Source of the DNA: Solibacillus sp. FSL R7-0668
GTDB lineage: Bacteria; Bacillota; Bacilli; Bacillales_A; Planococcaceae
Length of the DNA stretch: 64,000 nt
NCBI RefSeq assembly: GCF_038006205.1
Contig: NZ_JBBOUU010000001.1
Location: 560,001 to 624,000, forward strand
Direction of reading: 5' to 3'
In this document: positions 29,813 through 38,665 of the stretch, in pieces
How positions within the stretch are numbered: the stretch's first letter is position 1
Layout: each line of letters begins with the position of its first letter
Notes under the pieces: model-generated
The model's database searches: none
The model's input: the letters and a program-made list of their open reading frames with translations, nothing else
What the model was told of the DNA's origin: nothing
Program-made: the position numbers and the translations under genes

Positions 29813-31387
29813 TTATGAAACAATTAAATTGCTTTTTGTAATTTCTTCTTGTAGTGCACGCAATCGCTTGAATTGCTGCTGGATAGCGTTGATATAGCTT
29901 TCGAAGTAATCGAGCTTGCCTGCTTTTTTAGCCGCAGATTTCATAGCACGCCAAATACGAACCGCCTGCTTGTAATTATAACGCGATTTCTGATTAATCT
30001 CCTCCATCGCATAATAATGATAAAGTGGCAATGCGACTTCTGGAGCATGCGCCACAACAATCTTTAAGCCACTTTGCTCTAAGTAAGCAATAGAGGTAGG
30101 GTAGAGCTGATGCAATGCCACCCATTCACGATAGCGGCCCAGACGTAGTAAGTAATCGGCAAATGCTTCAATTCCATATTTCCCAAAGGCCGTATACAGC
30201 GAAAGCTCTTCGGCTTCCGTTAACTCAATTTGCTCGTACAGGACAACGAGCTTCCGCGTGTATTGTTGGCGACGAACTGGGGATAGTTGCTCTTGAATAA
30301 AGGACTGTAAAAATGGAATCGCCTGCTTCAAAATCATGGACGCCTCAGCTAAATAGCCCTTTTCGAGACTTTGCTGGGCAACATCAATAAAGCTTTCTAC
30401 ATTTTCTAACGACATCTCTTGTAATATTCGTTCTAGCGGTGTGCTGGCGCGTAATATGATATAAAACAGCGCTTTTACAACAGATAAATCAATGTCCACT
30501 GGCGCATTTGTTTTTTCTAAAATAGCCAGCTCTGCGGTTAAACGCTTTTGCTCGGTGAATAGCTTCGTCCAAAATTGTAAGTAAAGCGCAAGTCGGAAAT
30601 GAGCGGCTTCTTTTTCCAGCAGTAAAATATCGCGTACCATAAGCTGGAGTGCATCAAAAAAGGGTTCAGCAGCAAAAAGACGCGTCGTTTTGCTAATATG
30701 TTCAATCGCAACACCCATACGATTAAGCGCATTTTCTAAATAATAATTGATATAATTCGTGTTCATGGCCATTCCGGTTTTCATGGCATGCTGCAAGAGC
30801 CGCTTCATCAACGCGACTTCCATATACAAATCAAATAACTGCTGCCACTCTTGTTCAAATGGGCGCTGCCGCTGTAATTTTGAGCGGGCATTTTCAAGCA
30901 ACGATGAAATAAAGAAGCAATCAATGGGGCGCTGCTCTTTGAAGGTATAGTTGAGCACCTCATCCGCCATACGCTGCCAGCTTTCCGGACTCCGTTCAGA
31001 GGCAAGGGTATGCAGCTGCACCGTTTTTTTCGCGCGCCATTTTGCAAGCCAATCCTGTAGTGAAATGAAATATTGCGATAGCTTAAAAATCACGGCCAGC
31101 TGATGGCGACATAGCTTTCTTTGCGGGCATGTACAGCTAATTTGCTGCTGGGTAAAAGAAACCGTTACCTCTGTCGTGCGAACATCTTGAATTTGGCATA
31201 CTAACAGTTGGGTAAACGCTGAGTAGCTACGCAGCTTGATGGCTTGATTACGCACGGAAAACATCGCGCGCGTCACAAGCTCGGCATCCTCATTCGCTGA
31301 AGGGTGGAGCTGTTCTTCAAAGCGCTGTAACGTTTTTTCAATAAATTCTTTATGTGAATGAGCAACATCAGAAAAGCTTGAACTCAT
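29813..31387 (-). CDS. ywqB: SWIM zinc-finger protein YwqB
   Basis: A 524-residue protein with a SWIM zinc finger CTCPQRKLCRHQLAV (C85, C87, C93, H95) near the N-terminus and a long helical remainder resembling TPR-like or armadillo-like repeats. SWIM domains bind nucleic acid or protein; pairs of a SWIM protein and an SNF2 ATPase are common in bacteria, but their task is unknown. The ATG at 31387 has AGGAGG 9 nt upstream; an in-frame ATG at 31444 has none. It is upstream of and presumably cotranscribed with ywqA. Confidence 0.85.
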   Translation of the reverse strand: MSSSFSDVAHSHKEFIEKTLQRFEEQLHPSANEDAELVTRAMFSVRNQAIKLRSYSAFTQLLVCQIQDVRTTEVTVSFTQQQISCTCPQRKLCRHQLAVIFKLSQYFISLQDWLAKWRAKKTVQLHTLASERSPESWQRMADEVLNYTFKEQRPIDCFFISSLLENARSKLQRQRPFEQEWQQLFDLYMEVALMKRLLQHAMKTGMAMNTNYINYYLENALNRMGVAIEHISKTTRLFAAEPFFDALQLMVRDILLLEKEAAHFRLALYLQFWTKLFTEQKRLTAELAILEKTNAPVDIDLSVVKALFYIILRASTPLERILQEMSLENVESFIDVAQQSLEKGYLAEASMILKQAIPFLQSFIQEQLSPVRRQQYTRKLVVLYEQIELTEAEELSLYTAFGKYGIEAFADYLLRLGRYREWVALHQLYPTSIAYLEQSGLKIVVAHAPEVALPLYHYYAMEEINQKSRYNYKQAVRIWRAMKSAAKKAGKLDYFESYINAIQQQFKRLRALQEEITKSNLIVS

Positions 31388-31803
31388 AATAGATGTCCTC
31401 CTATCTAAAAAAGTCGTTCCCTTCATTATAATATGAATTGCCATAAAGTGAAACTTGCTCGATTCGGATGGGGCGAGGGGATTTTTGAATGTGTTATGTG
31501 TGGGTTATGCTGGGTTTTTGAGGTATGTGTTCGAAATTTTTATTTTATGCTCGAATTACGAAATATATGTTCGGTTTCCCATATATCCCCTATTTAACTC
31601 GCGCTTCAATTCTTAAATAGTTACATGAATTGGAAGTTTGAAATGTTAAAAGTATGGGGAAACTAATTGTAAATAGAAAAATCATGAATCGAGTATGAAT
31701 AGTACGCTCGGTTCGGGTAAATATAATAAACGAGAGCTTCAAGTTAGGTCTTTTGACTAAAGTGAAGCAAGTGAAATAAAAGAACACCTAAGGAGGAATT
31801 TAT
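31388..31803. other. Intergenic region with a short phased tract
   Basis: No gene is seen. TGTTCG, TGCTCG and TGTTCG occur at 31528, 31548 and 31568, exactly 20 bp apart; the middle unit TTTTATGCTCG is the reverse complement of the 25505 tract core. A G/T-rich stretch precedes it. A possible promoter for the next gene begins with TTGACT at 31753. Confidence 0.55.
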
Positions 31804-32286
31804 ATGATCCAAGTGCAATTTATGAAGCCATTTTATACGAAATTATCTGATTCAAAATTACGCTTAGTATTTGCTTATCAATATTTTTCAATTACAAAGG
31901 ATGAGGAAATTTTTCATTTCATCCCGATTGAAGGCAAGGAAATGATTGTGGACTTAAATACGATGCAGGTCGAGAATTTATCGGAAGTATTTGTCTTCCA
32001 GCGTGGAAACCGATTTGTGCGACTGCCACTTTATCAGTTATTATTAGTATCCAACGTGCATGAGTATTTAACGCCGATTATTGAAAATGTATCCACACAA
32101 ATCAAGCCATCCCAAGTCGAACCGCTTTATCAATTTGACGAGGAAGTGGAGGGCATTGTGCGCGGATTAGTAGAGGAAAATTTATCACGCCTAATCGATA
32201 ACGCCCTAGAATCTCGAAATGAAGCATTATTTCATGATTTGATGGTAGAAAAGGCAAAATTCACAGGGGGCTATGCAGCATCATGA
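31804..32286 (+). CDS. IDEAL-domain protein
   Basis: 160 residues. The C-terminal ~30 residues, SRLIDNALESRNEALFHDLM, match the IDEAL domain (PF08858; named for its Ile-Asp-Glu-Ala-Leu-like motif), here IDNAL. The first ~110 residues form a beta-rich region with FVFQRGNRFVRLPLYQLLL, without a known name. No signal peptide. IDEAL domains occur in small Bacillus regulators and adaptors, but this protein's task is unknown. AGGAGG is 7 nt before the ATG. It is single and ends at a clear terminator. Confidence 0.72.
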   Translation: MIQVQFMKPFYTKLSDSKLRLVFAYQYFSITKDEEIFHFIPIEGKEMIVDLNTMQVENLSEVFVFQRGNRFVRLPLYQLLLVSNVHEYLTPIIENVSTQIKPSQVEPLYQFDEEVEGIVRGLVEENLSRLIDNALESRNEALFHDLMVEKAKFTGGYAAS

Positions 32287-32309
32287 CTGACCACGCCCCT
32301 AATTAACAC

Positions 32310-32347
32310 CCACTGACGTATCGAAATAACGCCAGTGGTTTTTTTAC
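32310..32347 (+). terminator. Terminator of the IDEAL-domain gene
   Basis: CCACTGACG pairs with CGCCAGTGG (one mismatch) around an 11-nt loop, followed by seven T. Confidence 0.85.
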
Positions 32348-32604
32348 GTTCAGTTGCATTAGAGGATATGCGAATTGAATGTACTGACGGTGCTGTGTGT
32401 TGCTGGACTCTCGTGCTCTGCTGGTGCCGGAAATTTATTTGTGAAATTTAGATTATATTTGCGAATCCCCAAAATCAACAATTTCCGCAGCACTCCACCG
32501 CACCTGAGGACACTCCAATCAAATCAAAAAACCCCCACAAACTCTTCATCAAAAAACGAAAAGTTCGGGGAGTCCACATAACTCAATTTAAAATCCAATC
32601 CCAA
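32348..32604. other. Intergenic region with a short phased tract
   Basis: No gene is seen. After a G/C/T-rich stretch (32380-32430), TATTTGTGA and TATTTGCGA start at 32436 and 32456, 20 bp apart. The tract ends with AATCCCCAAAATC (32464-32476), a border also seen at 46421 and 51014. The open frame from 32375 is not credible. Confidence 0.55.
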
Positions 32605-33684
32605 TTACTTACCTTTAAACAGATTCAACGCCAATTGCGCGGTTTGCTCGGCTTGCTCATGTAGGACGATTATTTGCGCACGTAATGCGGCTTCGATGGA
32701 TTCACGCTCTGCTAGCATTTGCTCTGCTTGCTTGAATAAGTCCTTGCCGGTCCAATCATCCTGCTCGACATGACCGATTGTCGGCTGGTTGGCAATATCG
32801 GCAAAGGCATCGATTTTAGGATCATAGGAAATCGCGATGAACGGTGTTGTTTGAATCGCAGCAAAGATTAATGAATGCAGGCGCATCCCGATCAATATAT
32901 CCGCGTGACCGATAATCGCAATTTTTTCTTCGATTGATAAGTTACCCGGAGCGACAAGGCTTGGTTCAGCCATCATTTGTGCCAGCTGGAACGAAGCTTT
33001 TTCATCATGCTCATCATGCATCGGGATGAAGACAATGCGCTGACCAGCTTGTGCGAGTAATGCCAAGCCATCGACAATTTTTTGTTTAAAGTCCACATCA
33101 GAGGGCCAATCGCGCACACTGACCGCAATATAGCCACCCTCAAATGCTTGATAGTCGAGCCAGCTGCTTTTGAACGCCGCAGCATTCAAGCCAATCACCG
33201 GGTCAGGGACAATCGACATCGGCTTATTGACACCGATAGTAGTTAAAAGCTGGCGAGAGGCCTCATCACGTAGCGTAATTTGGTTGACCTTGTTTAACGT
33301 AAATTTCGTCAGCCACTTACTAAGCGATTGATTGATGGGCCCCATCCCTTGTGCATAGACGAAGACAGGCTTTTTATGAAACTTGGCAATTTGCATAATA
33401 GCGCAGTAGTAAGGGATCGACTTCATGCTCGTTTGGTCCTGAAGTAAGCTCCCCCCTCCACTGATCAAGCCATCTGCACGCTTTAAGACTGCCGATATGT
33501 CCTTAATTTTCCAACGATTCACCGCTTTGACACCATAAGTGGTAGCAGTGTGCTCGGGATTATTCGATAGCACCGTTAATTCAACAGCAGGCTCTAGCTT
33601 ACGTAGGGAAGTGACGATCGATAGTAAAATCGCCTCGTCGCCTACATTGTCAAAGCCGAAATAGCCAGAAAGAACGATATGCAT
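32605..33684 (-). CDS. csaB: Polysaccharide pyruvyl transferase CsaB
   Basis: Adds pyruvate as a ketal to the secondary cell-wall polysaccharide; the pyruvylated polymer is what SLH domains bind. 359 residues: N-terminal SGYFGFDNVGDEAILLSIV, then ISGGGSLLQDQTS, FVYAQGMGP, IGMRLHSLIFA and a C-terminal helical end, all typical of CsaB. Its start ATG overlaps the stop codon of the preceding flippase gene by one base (TAATG), so translation is coupled; the GTG at 33693 is an alternative. It is the last gene of a minus-strand operon tagA-flippase-csaB, next to the S-layer gene. Confidence 0.93.
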   Translation of the reverse strand: MHIVLSGYFGFDNVGDEAILLSIVTSLRKLEPAVELTVLSNNPEHTATTYGVKAVNRWKIKDISAVLKRADGLISGGGSLLQDQTSMKSIPYYCAIMQIAKFHKKPVFVYAQGMGPINQSLSKWLTKFTLNKVNQITLRDEASRQLLTTIGVNKPMSIVPDPVIGLNAAAFKSSWLDYQAFEGGYIAVSVRDWPSDVDFKQKIVDGLALLAQAGQRIVFIPMHDEHDEKASFQLAQMMAEPSLVAPGNLSIEEKIAIIGHADILIGMRLHSLIFAAIQTTPFIAISYDPKIDAFADIANQPTIGHVEQDDWTGKDLFKQAEQMLAERESIEAALRAQIIVLHEQAEQTAQLALNLFKGK

Positions 33685-36600
33685 TATGACCACCTCGCGA
33701 TAGCTTTTTTCACAATTTTCGCTAAAACAATATAAACCCCAATAAATACTAACCCAACAACAAAGCCGAATACGATACTATAAAGCGTACGTAATATCGA
33801 AACGTCTAATGGAATGTGTAGGTGTGTAAAGGTATTCATAATTGATAAGAAGCCAATGACACCAGGTATTAATAAAATGCTACCAAGCTTTTTGTTAATG
33901 CCCATTACATAAAGTGCTAAAACAAAGAATGGGAAGCCAATTAAAAATTCCTTCGTACGTGGACGAACATACAGTGTATCTTCTAACCATTGACGAATCG
34001 CGAGCTCAAGCGCACTTGCTGTACCCGCGTTGCCCGTACGCGTGATGTAAAACACACCAATCGCCGCAATGACGACGAATAATAGAAGATGCCAGTAGCG
34101 AACCTCCATATTCACAAGCTTCACCGTACGTGTAAGGGCATGTTTATAGCCATTATCGAAAATATTGTACATTTGCATAATGACGAGGACAATGACCCCA
34201 GCAATCGGAATGACATACACCAACTTCACGCCACGGAATGCTTCAATACCAGTTAAGAAAGGATTCCCATTTAGTAAACCAACAACAATGGCAATCCCAA
34301 CCGCACTAATCGCCACCGCTTTTACGTATTGCACAAGGATGTTACGAATTTTACGAGAGCCTTTTGCTGTCGACATGACTGCATAAATTGGCGTTAAGAC
34401 CGCGATGATTAGCGCAAAGGCTTGAATGAATAGTAGGCGGTCTAATAGGAAGTAGGCCGCAGCGAGTAAAATCATCCCTGCTGTCACGACTAAACGTAGC
34501 GGATGGCATTTGATAATACTAAACATCAGGTACGTAAATAAAATGCCTGCTAGTAAAATAAGCGCCGTTGACCAAGCCGGAATCGTTACAGGCTCAAGTA
34601 CAGATGGCTTACCTAGCGTGAACGATGATGGAACGGCCTTTTGAATAGCCATTAAGTAATCTGTTGCTAGTTCTAGATTTTCCTCCACATCACCTTTCGT
34701 TTTCACATGGTAGAAAATCGATTTAATATTACGTTCTTTAATCGCACGCACTGTACGCTCCACCATGACCTGCTTTGTAAGTGCTGGCTGACGGTTAATA
34801 TCGATACTGTGTAGGCGGACAAGATTATAATCCGTTTGACGCGCAACCGTTTGCTCACCCTTTAGCTGATTGCCTTCGATTAAGTAGAAGAAATAGCCAG
34901 CCTCCTGTAAAGCCTTGACGAATTTTGGTTGAGCGGTTTGACCAAATCCGACCGATTCTTCACCCATCCCAAGTAAGCCAGATGTCGAATCACTTTTTAG
35001 GTCGACTAATTGGGCAACAATTTTACCGTTTACTTCAGCGGTTTCGGCATTTGTTACGCGGAAAACATGCTGTAAATTGTGCTGCGCAATTGTTTGCAGT
35101 GCTTGTTCATCATAGCCAATCGGTGTATCCAAATCATAGAATTCATTGGAGCTGGCTAGGAAGTAGAAGGGCTCGTCACCAATCAACGTTTTTTCAACGT
35201 TCATTGTATCCGTAATGAGCGCTTGGTGATGCTCATTTTCAGGAATCGAAATATAGAAGCCTGTTTTTTTGATGTCTACTTCATCACGATAAGGCGTGAA
35301 GCGTAGCATCGTAGCTAACTCATCTTCTTCAAAGACGGATAGCACATTTTGCGTTTGTAAATCTTTTAAGCTCAGAGGACTTAAACTAACCGTTGTTAAA
35401 CCGGCATCCTTCAAGTCTGATAAAATCTCGTCTACAGAGAGCTCACTTTCCATAGATAGCGTTAGAATTTCCTCATATGGAATAATGACCTCATAGCTAT
35501 GATTGCTCTGCTCGGCATTCCAGCGATTGATTAAGCCAATGGAGCCTGCTAGCAATAATATCAGAATGGCTGCCCATAGCCATATGCGTTTATTTTTCAT
35601 AGAAGTACGATTGCCCCCGTTTCTTTCTTTAATCTGTATTTTTTTCCCAAGAACAGGGATGCGTTTTAAATCTTCTGGATGAATGGCACGAAGCACCCAA
35701 AGAAGGGCAAAGTACACAGCGCCACCAATCGCCATTGCGACGAACACATAGCCGAGCGCGAGCATACGCCCAAAGTTTGCGACATCAAGCCACAAAGTAG
35801 GAAGCCCTACGATAAGCGCCATTATAATAGAAGAAAGTATAATTTTTAACGTTGTGGCATTGAAAGCCGAAAAGCGAATTTTACGTAAAATAAAGACTGT
35901 GTTCACAAGGAATACGACTGCATACACCACTAATGTAGACCACGCAGCCCCCTCTAAGCCAAATTGCTGAATCAAAACGATATTCAGGACAATTTTGAGC
36001 CCCACACCGATCAAAATAATCGAGGCAGCAAGCTTAGCCAGGTTCATGCCTTGTAAAATCCCCGTACTGACAAGAGTCAATGAGGTAAATACGGCACTCG
36101 CATTAATAATGGCAAGCATGGCGCTACCTTCAATATTGGTATACAGCGCAAGGTTCAATGGTAATGTTAATGCTAGTAAGCCCATTGCAGCTGGCCATGT
36201 AATAAGATGCGTCATGCGATACGTTTGCTCGATGACCGAGCGTGTACCCGCGACATCGTTTTGCGCCAGTTTTTTTGTAATGAGCGGTACGAGCGGTAGA
36301 ATAATAGACGACGCAAATACTGTAGTAATTTGAACTAATGTCACCCCACGACCATAAAGCCCGTAAAGATAGTTAATTTCCTGCTGTGCAGAAATCCCGA
36401 TTTGCTTTAAGGCATAGGTAGCGGTAAACGAATCGACAAAGTTGAATAAGGCCATCGTAACCGAACCAATCGCAATCGGAATCGAAATTTTTAAAATCGT
36501 GCCACTCCATTTTGAAAAGTCACTCGCTTGATATTTTTCAGCTGAAGCGACCTTTAATGAAGAACGCTGATATTTGAAGCGTAAATAAATTAAGGAAGCC

Positions 36601-37190
36601 AGTGCCCCGAGTACAGAGCCAATCATGACCCCGCCGGCAATGATTTCCGTAGACAGCTCCATTTGCACAAGGACATATGCCGCCACAATAATGAGCACAG
36701 CGCGGATCAGCTGCTCTAACACTTGTGACATCGCAGTCGGGCGCATATCATCATAGCCCTGGAAAAATCCGCGATAGACCGCCATATAAGGGGCGACTAA
36801 TAATGTCAATGCCACAATAATAAGGGCAAAGCGTGTAGAAGGCCCACCAAGCCAATCTGCTAAAACATGCGAGAAGCTAAAAATGAGCGTAAAGCTAAAG
36901 AGCCCAAAGCAAATAGCTAATATACTGGCAGTGAGATAAATCTTTTTGACCTGCCAAGCATTCCCTCGCGTATTGGCCTCGGCGATGAGCTTGGAAATCG
37001 CAAGTGGAATTCCCGCTACCGATAAATACAGTGCCACCATATAGACAGGGTAGACAAGGCTGAAAATACCGAGCACCTCATCACCCGCGATATTTTGCAG
37101 CGGCACACGGAAAATACTGCCCAAAATTTTGGAGAGTAAGGTCGCGATTGTTAAAATGAGCGTGCTTTTCACTAATGTGGATTGGCTCAT
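33684..37190 (-). CDS. Fused polysaccharide flippase and DUF5693 membrane protein
   Basis: A single 1168-residue frame. Residues ~1-525 are a MOP-superfamily flippase (MurJ/Wzx/CsaA type) with about 14 membrane helices, beginning TLVKSTLILTIATLLSKILG. Residues ~530-1168 are a DUF5693 protein: a membrane helix, an extracellular part (~560-850), then several helices. In related genomes these are commonly separate genes. An internal Met at the junction (MKNKRIWLWAAIL) has only a weak upstream GGGGG, so a true fusion is likely. The role is probably export of the wall polymer that CsaB modifies (as CsaA is proposed to do in Bacillus anthracis); this is inference. It overlaps tagA by 4 bp. Confidence 0.85.
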   Translation of the reverse strand: MSQSTLVKSTLILTIATLLSKILGSIFRVPLQNIAGDEVLGIFSLVYPVYMVALYLSVAGIPLAISKLIAEANTRGNAWQVKKIYLTASILAICFGLFSFTLIFSFSHVLADWLGGPSTRFALIIVALTLLVAPYMAVYRGFFQGYDDMRPTAMSQVLEQLIRAVLIIVAAYVLVQMELSTEIIAGGVMIGSVLGALASLIYLRFKYQRSSLKVASAEKYQASDFSKWSGTILKISIPIAIGSVTMALFNFVDSFTATYALKQIGISAQQEINYLYGLYGRGVTLVQITTVFASSIILPLVPLITKKLAQNDVAGTRSVIEQTYRMTHLITWPAAMGLLALTLPLNLALYTNIEGSAMLAIINASAVFTSLTLVSTGILQGMNLAKLAASIILIGVGLKIVLNIVLIQQFGLEGAAWSTLVVYAVVFLVNTVFILRKIRFSAFNATTLKIILSSIIMALIVGLPTLWLDVANFGRMLALGYVFVAMAIGGAVYFALLWVLRAIHPEDLKRIPVLGKKIQIKERNGGNRTSMKNKRIWLWAAILILLLAGSIGLINRWNAEQSNHSYEVIIPYEEILTLSMESELSVDEILSDLKDAGLTTVSLSPLSLKDLQTQNVLSVFEEDELATMLRFTPYRDEVDIKKTGFYISIPENEHHQALITDTMNVEKTLIGDEPFYFLASSNEFYDLDTPIGYDEQALQTIAQHNLQHVFRVTNAETAEVNGKIVAQLVDLKSDSTSGLLGMGEESVGFGQTAQPKFVKALQEAGYFFYLIEGNQLKGEQTVARQTDYNLVRLHSIDINRQPALTKQVMVERTVRAIKERNIKSIFYHVKTKGDVEENLELATDYLMAIQKAVPSSFTLGKPSVLEPVTIPAWSTALILLAGILFTYLMFSIIKCHPLRLVVTAGMILLAAAYFLLDRLLFIQAFALIIAVLTPIYAVMSTAKGSRKIRNILVQYVKAVAISAVGIAIVVGLLNGNPFLTGIEAFRGVKLVYVIPIAGVIVLVIMQMYNIFDNGYKHALTRTVKLVNMEVRYWHLLLFVVIAAIGVFYITRTGNAGTASALELAIRQWLEDTLYVRPRTKEFLIGFPFFVLALYVMGINKKLGSILLIPGVIGFLSIMNTFTHLHIPLDVSILRTLYSIVFGFVVGLVFIGVYIVLAKIVKKAIARWS

Positions 37191-37927
37191 TGCTTTTTAC
37201 CTTGTCCTTTTAGCTTCAACGCAAATACCTTTAATGCGAATTGTGGTAGTACAAGTGCACGCTTCCATCGACTCGGCTGTTTTAGGAGGCGATAAAGCCA
37301 TTCTAAATTGAGCTTTTGCCAAAATACTGGTGCGCGCTTTACAGTACCGGCAATGACATCAAACGAGCCACCGATTCCCATAAAGACACCGTGCGAGAAC
37401 TTGTCCATATTTTCCGAAATCCATTTTTCCTGGCGCGGCACACCAAGCGCAACAAAGATAAAATCAGGCTGTAGCGCTGCGGCCTCCTCGGCAATTGTAT
37501 TGTTGTCCCAATCAAAGAACCCATCATGATAGCCAACGACCTCAACATTTGGATAATCCCGCCCGATATTGGCCGCTGTTTTTTCGATTGTTTCCTTTTG
37601 AGCGCCAAGCAAATAAATTTTGTAATGCTTTTTTTGCCCGATTTTTAAAAGCTCGACCATTGTATCGTAGCCCGTCACTCGCCCCGGTAAGTCCTCACCT
37701 AAAATCGAAGCCGCCTTCACAACGCCAATTCCATCTGCGCATATATACGTTGCTTCATTAATATACTGGTTAAGTGTGGCATCCTCACTAGCCCGCATGA
37801 CAATTTCCGGATTCGCCGTAATGACAAAGGTCTTTTCCTTTTGATCAGCGCTTTGGACAAGTAAATCCACAAAGCCTTGCTGATCGATATGTAAAAAGGG
37901 AACGCCCATAATCTTTACATGTCTCAT
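37187..37927 (-). CDS. tagA: WecG/TagA/CpsF family N-acetylmannosamine transferase
   Basis: Membrane-associated transferase adding ManNAc from UDP-ManNAc to lipid-linked GlcNAc, starting a linkage unit for wall polymers. 246 residues (GT26). Motifs: VITANPEIVMRA, CADGIGVVKAA, IYLLGAQKETIEKTA, VALGVPRQEKW, and IGGSFDVIAGTVKRAP followed by LNLEWLYRLLKQPSRWKR. The stop overlaps the flippase start (ATGA). The UDP-ManNAc source is probably the epimerase at 5721-6836. Confidence 0.93.
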   Translation of the reverse strand: MRHVKIMGVPFLHIDQQGFVDLLVQSADQKEKTFVITANPEIVMRASEDATLNQYINEATYICADGIGVVKAASILGEDLPGRVTGYDTMVELLKIGQKKHYKIYLLGAQKETIEKTAANIGRDYPNVEVVGYHDGFFDWDNNTIAEEAAALQPDFIFVALGVPRQEKWISENMDKFSHGVFMGIGGSFDVIAGTVKRAPVFWQKLNLEWLYRLLKQPSRWKRALVLPQFALKVFALKLKGQGKKQ

Positions 37928-38665
37928 ATTTTTTTGACAACCTTTCTTATTTATATACCATTAACTGCCCCTTATCATACCACAAATACTACATGGAAAA
38001 AATATATCCCAGGAGAAATGACAAGGGGGGCTGCATCCTTTGACGAGAAATGGAGAGGAAGGTTCTCTTAACCAGACAAATGGGAAAAAATATTGAAAAT
38101 AAGCGGGTTTACAGGAAGTTTTTACATTACATTTGCATTACAAAATTGACACTTATATTACTAAAAATAGCAAATAAGCGATGGATATCTGATGCTATTT
38201 TAAAGTAATTAACCTTTAATGTTAGTAATTGGATTTTGTAAACATTCAGAATAATAGGATTTCATATTGGTAATTTTGTTAATTTTTTGCCGTATTATGG
38301 TGTTTTATGTTACGAAATAGTGTAAATAAACCATAATTCACCTAAAAATTGAAAACGAATAATGCAAACATTTCCACCATAAGGTATAATAGGTTTTGAA
38401 TATGCCATTTTTAGGTTTAGTAGGATATATTATTATGTTTCACAATTTTGTAATGTGGAATAATTAAAGAGTAGAAATATATCCTTGTTTTCTAAAATAA
38501 TAGATGGTATATTATTGAAGTAATTAGATGTGCCAAATTGTTGCACTTGTGCCAATTTGTGCTCATTTACTAAAAAAATCCCTTACTTAGCCACAAGAGA
38601 TAGCTCATCGCACTGCGTGTTATTTCTGGGTAGGTAAACCGGAAAATTTAGGAGGAAAAGAATAA
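37928..38665 (+). other. Long AT-rich upstream region of the S-layer gene
   Basis: 738 bp without a gene. Candidate promoter elements: TTGTTT (38485-38490), 17 bp, TATATT (38508-38513); and a TATAAT at 38385-38390 without a good -35. Two near-copies GTGCCAAATTG (38530) and GTGCCAATTTG (38549) follow the first candidate, 19 bp apart. The leader would be about 150 nt or more. Long leaders are common for S-layer messages. Confidence 0.45.

Noticed and set aside
32375-32581. 68-codon open frame on the plus strand
   Set aside because: No ribosome site, no family similarity, and it runs through a phased tract and its border.
38146-38174. TTGACA at 38146 as S-layer promoter
   Set aside because: No acceptable -10 box lies 16-18 bp downstream.
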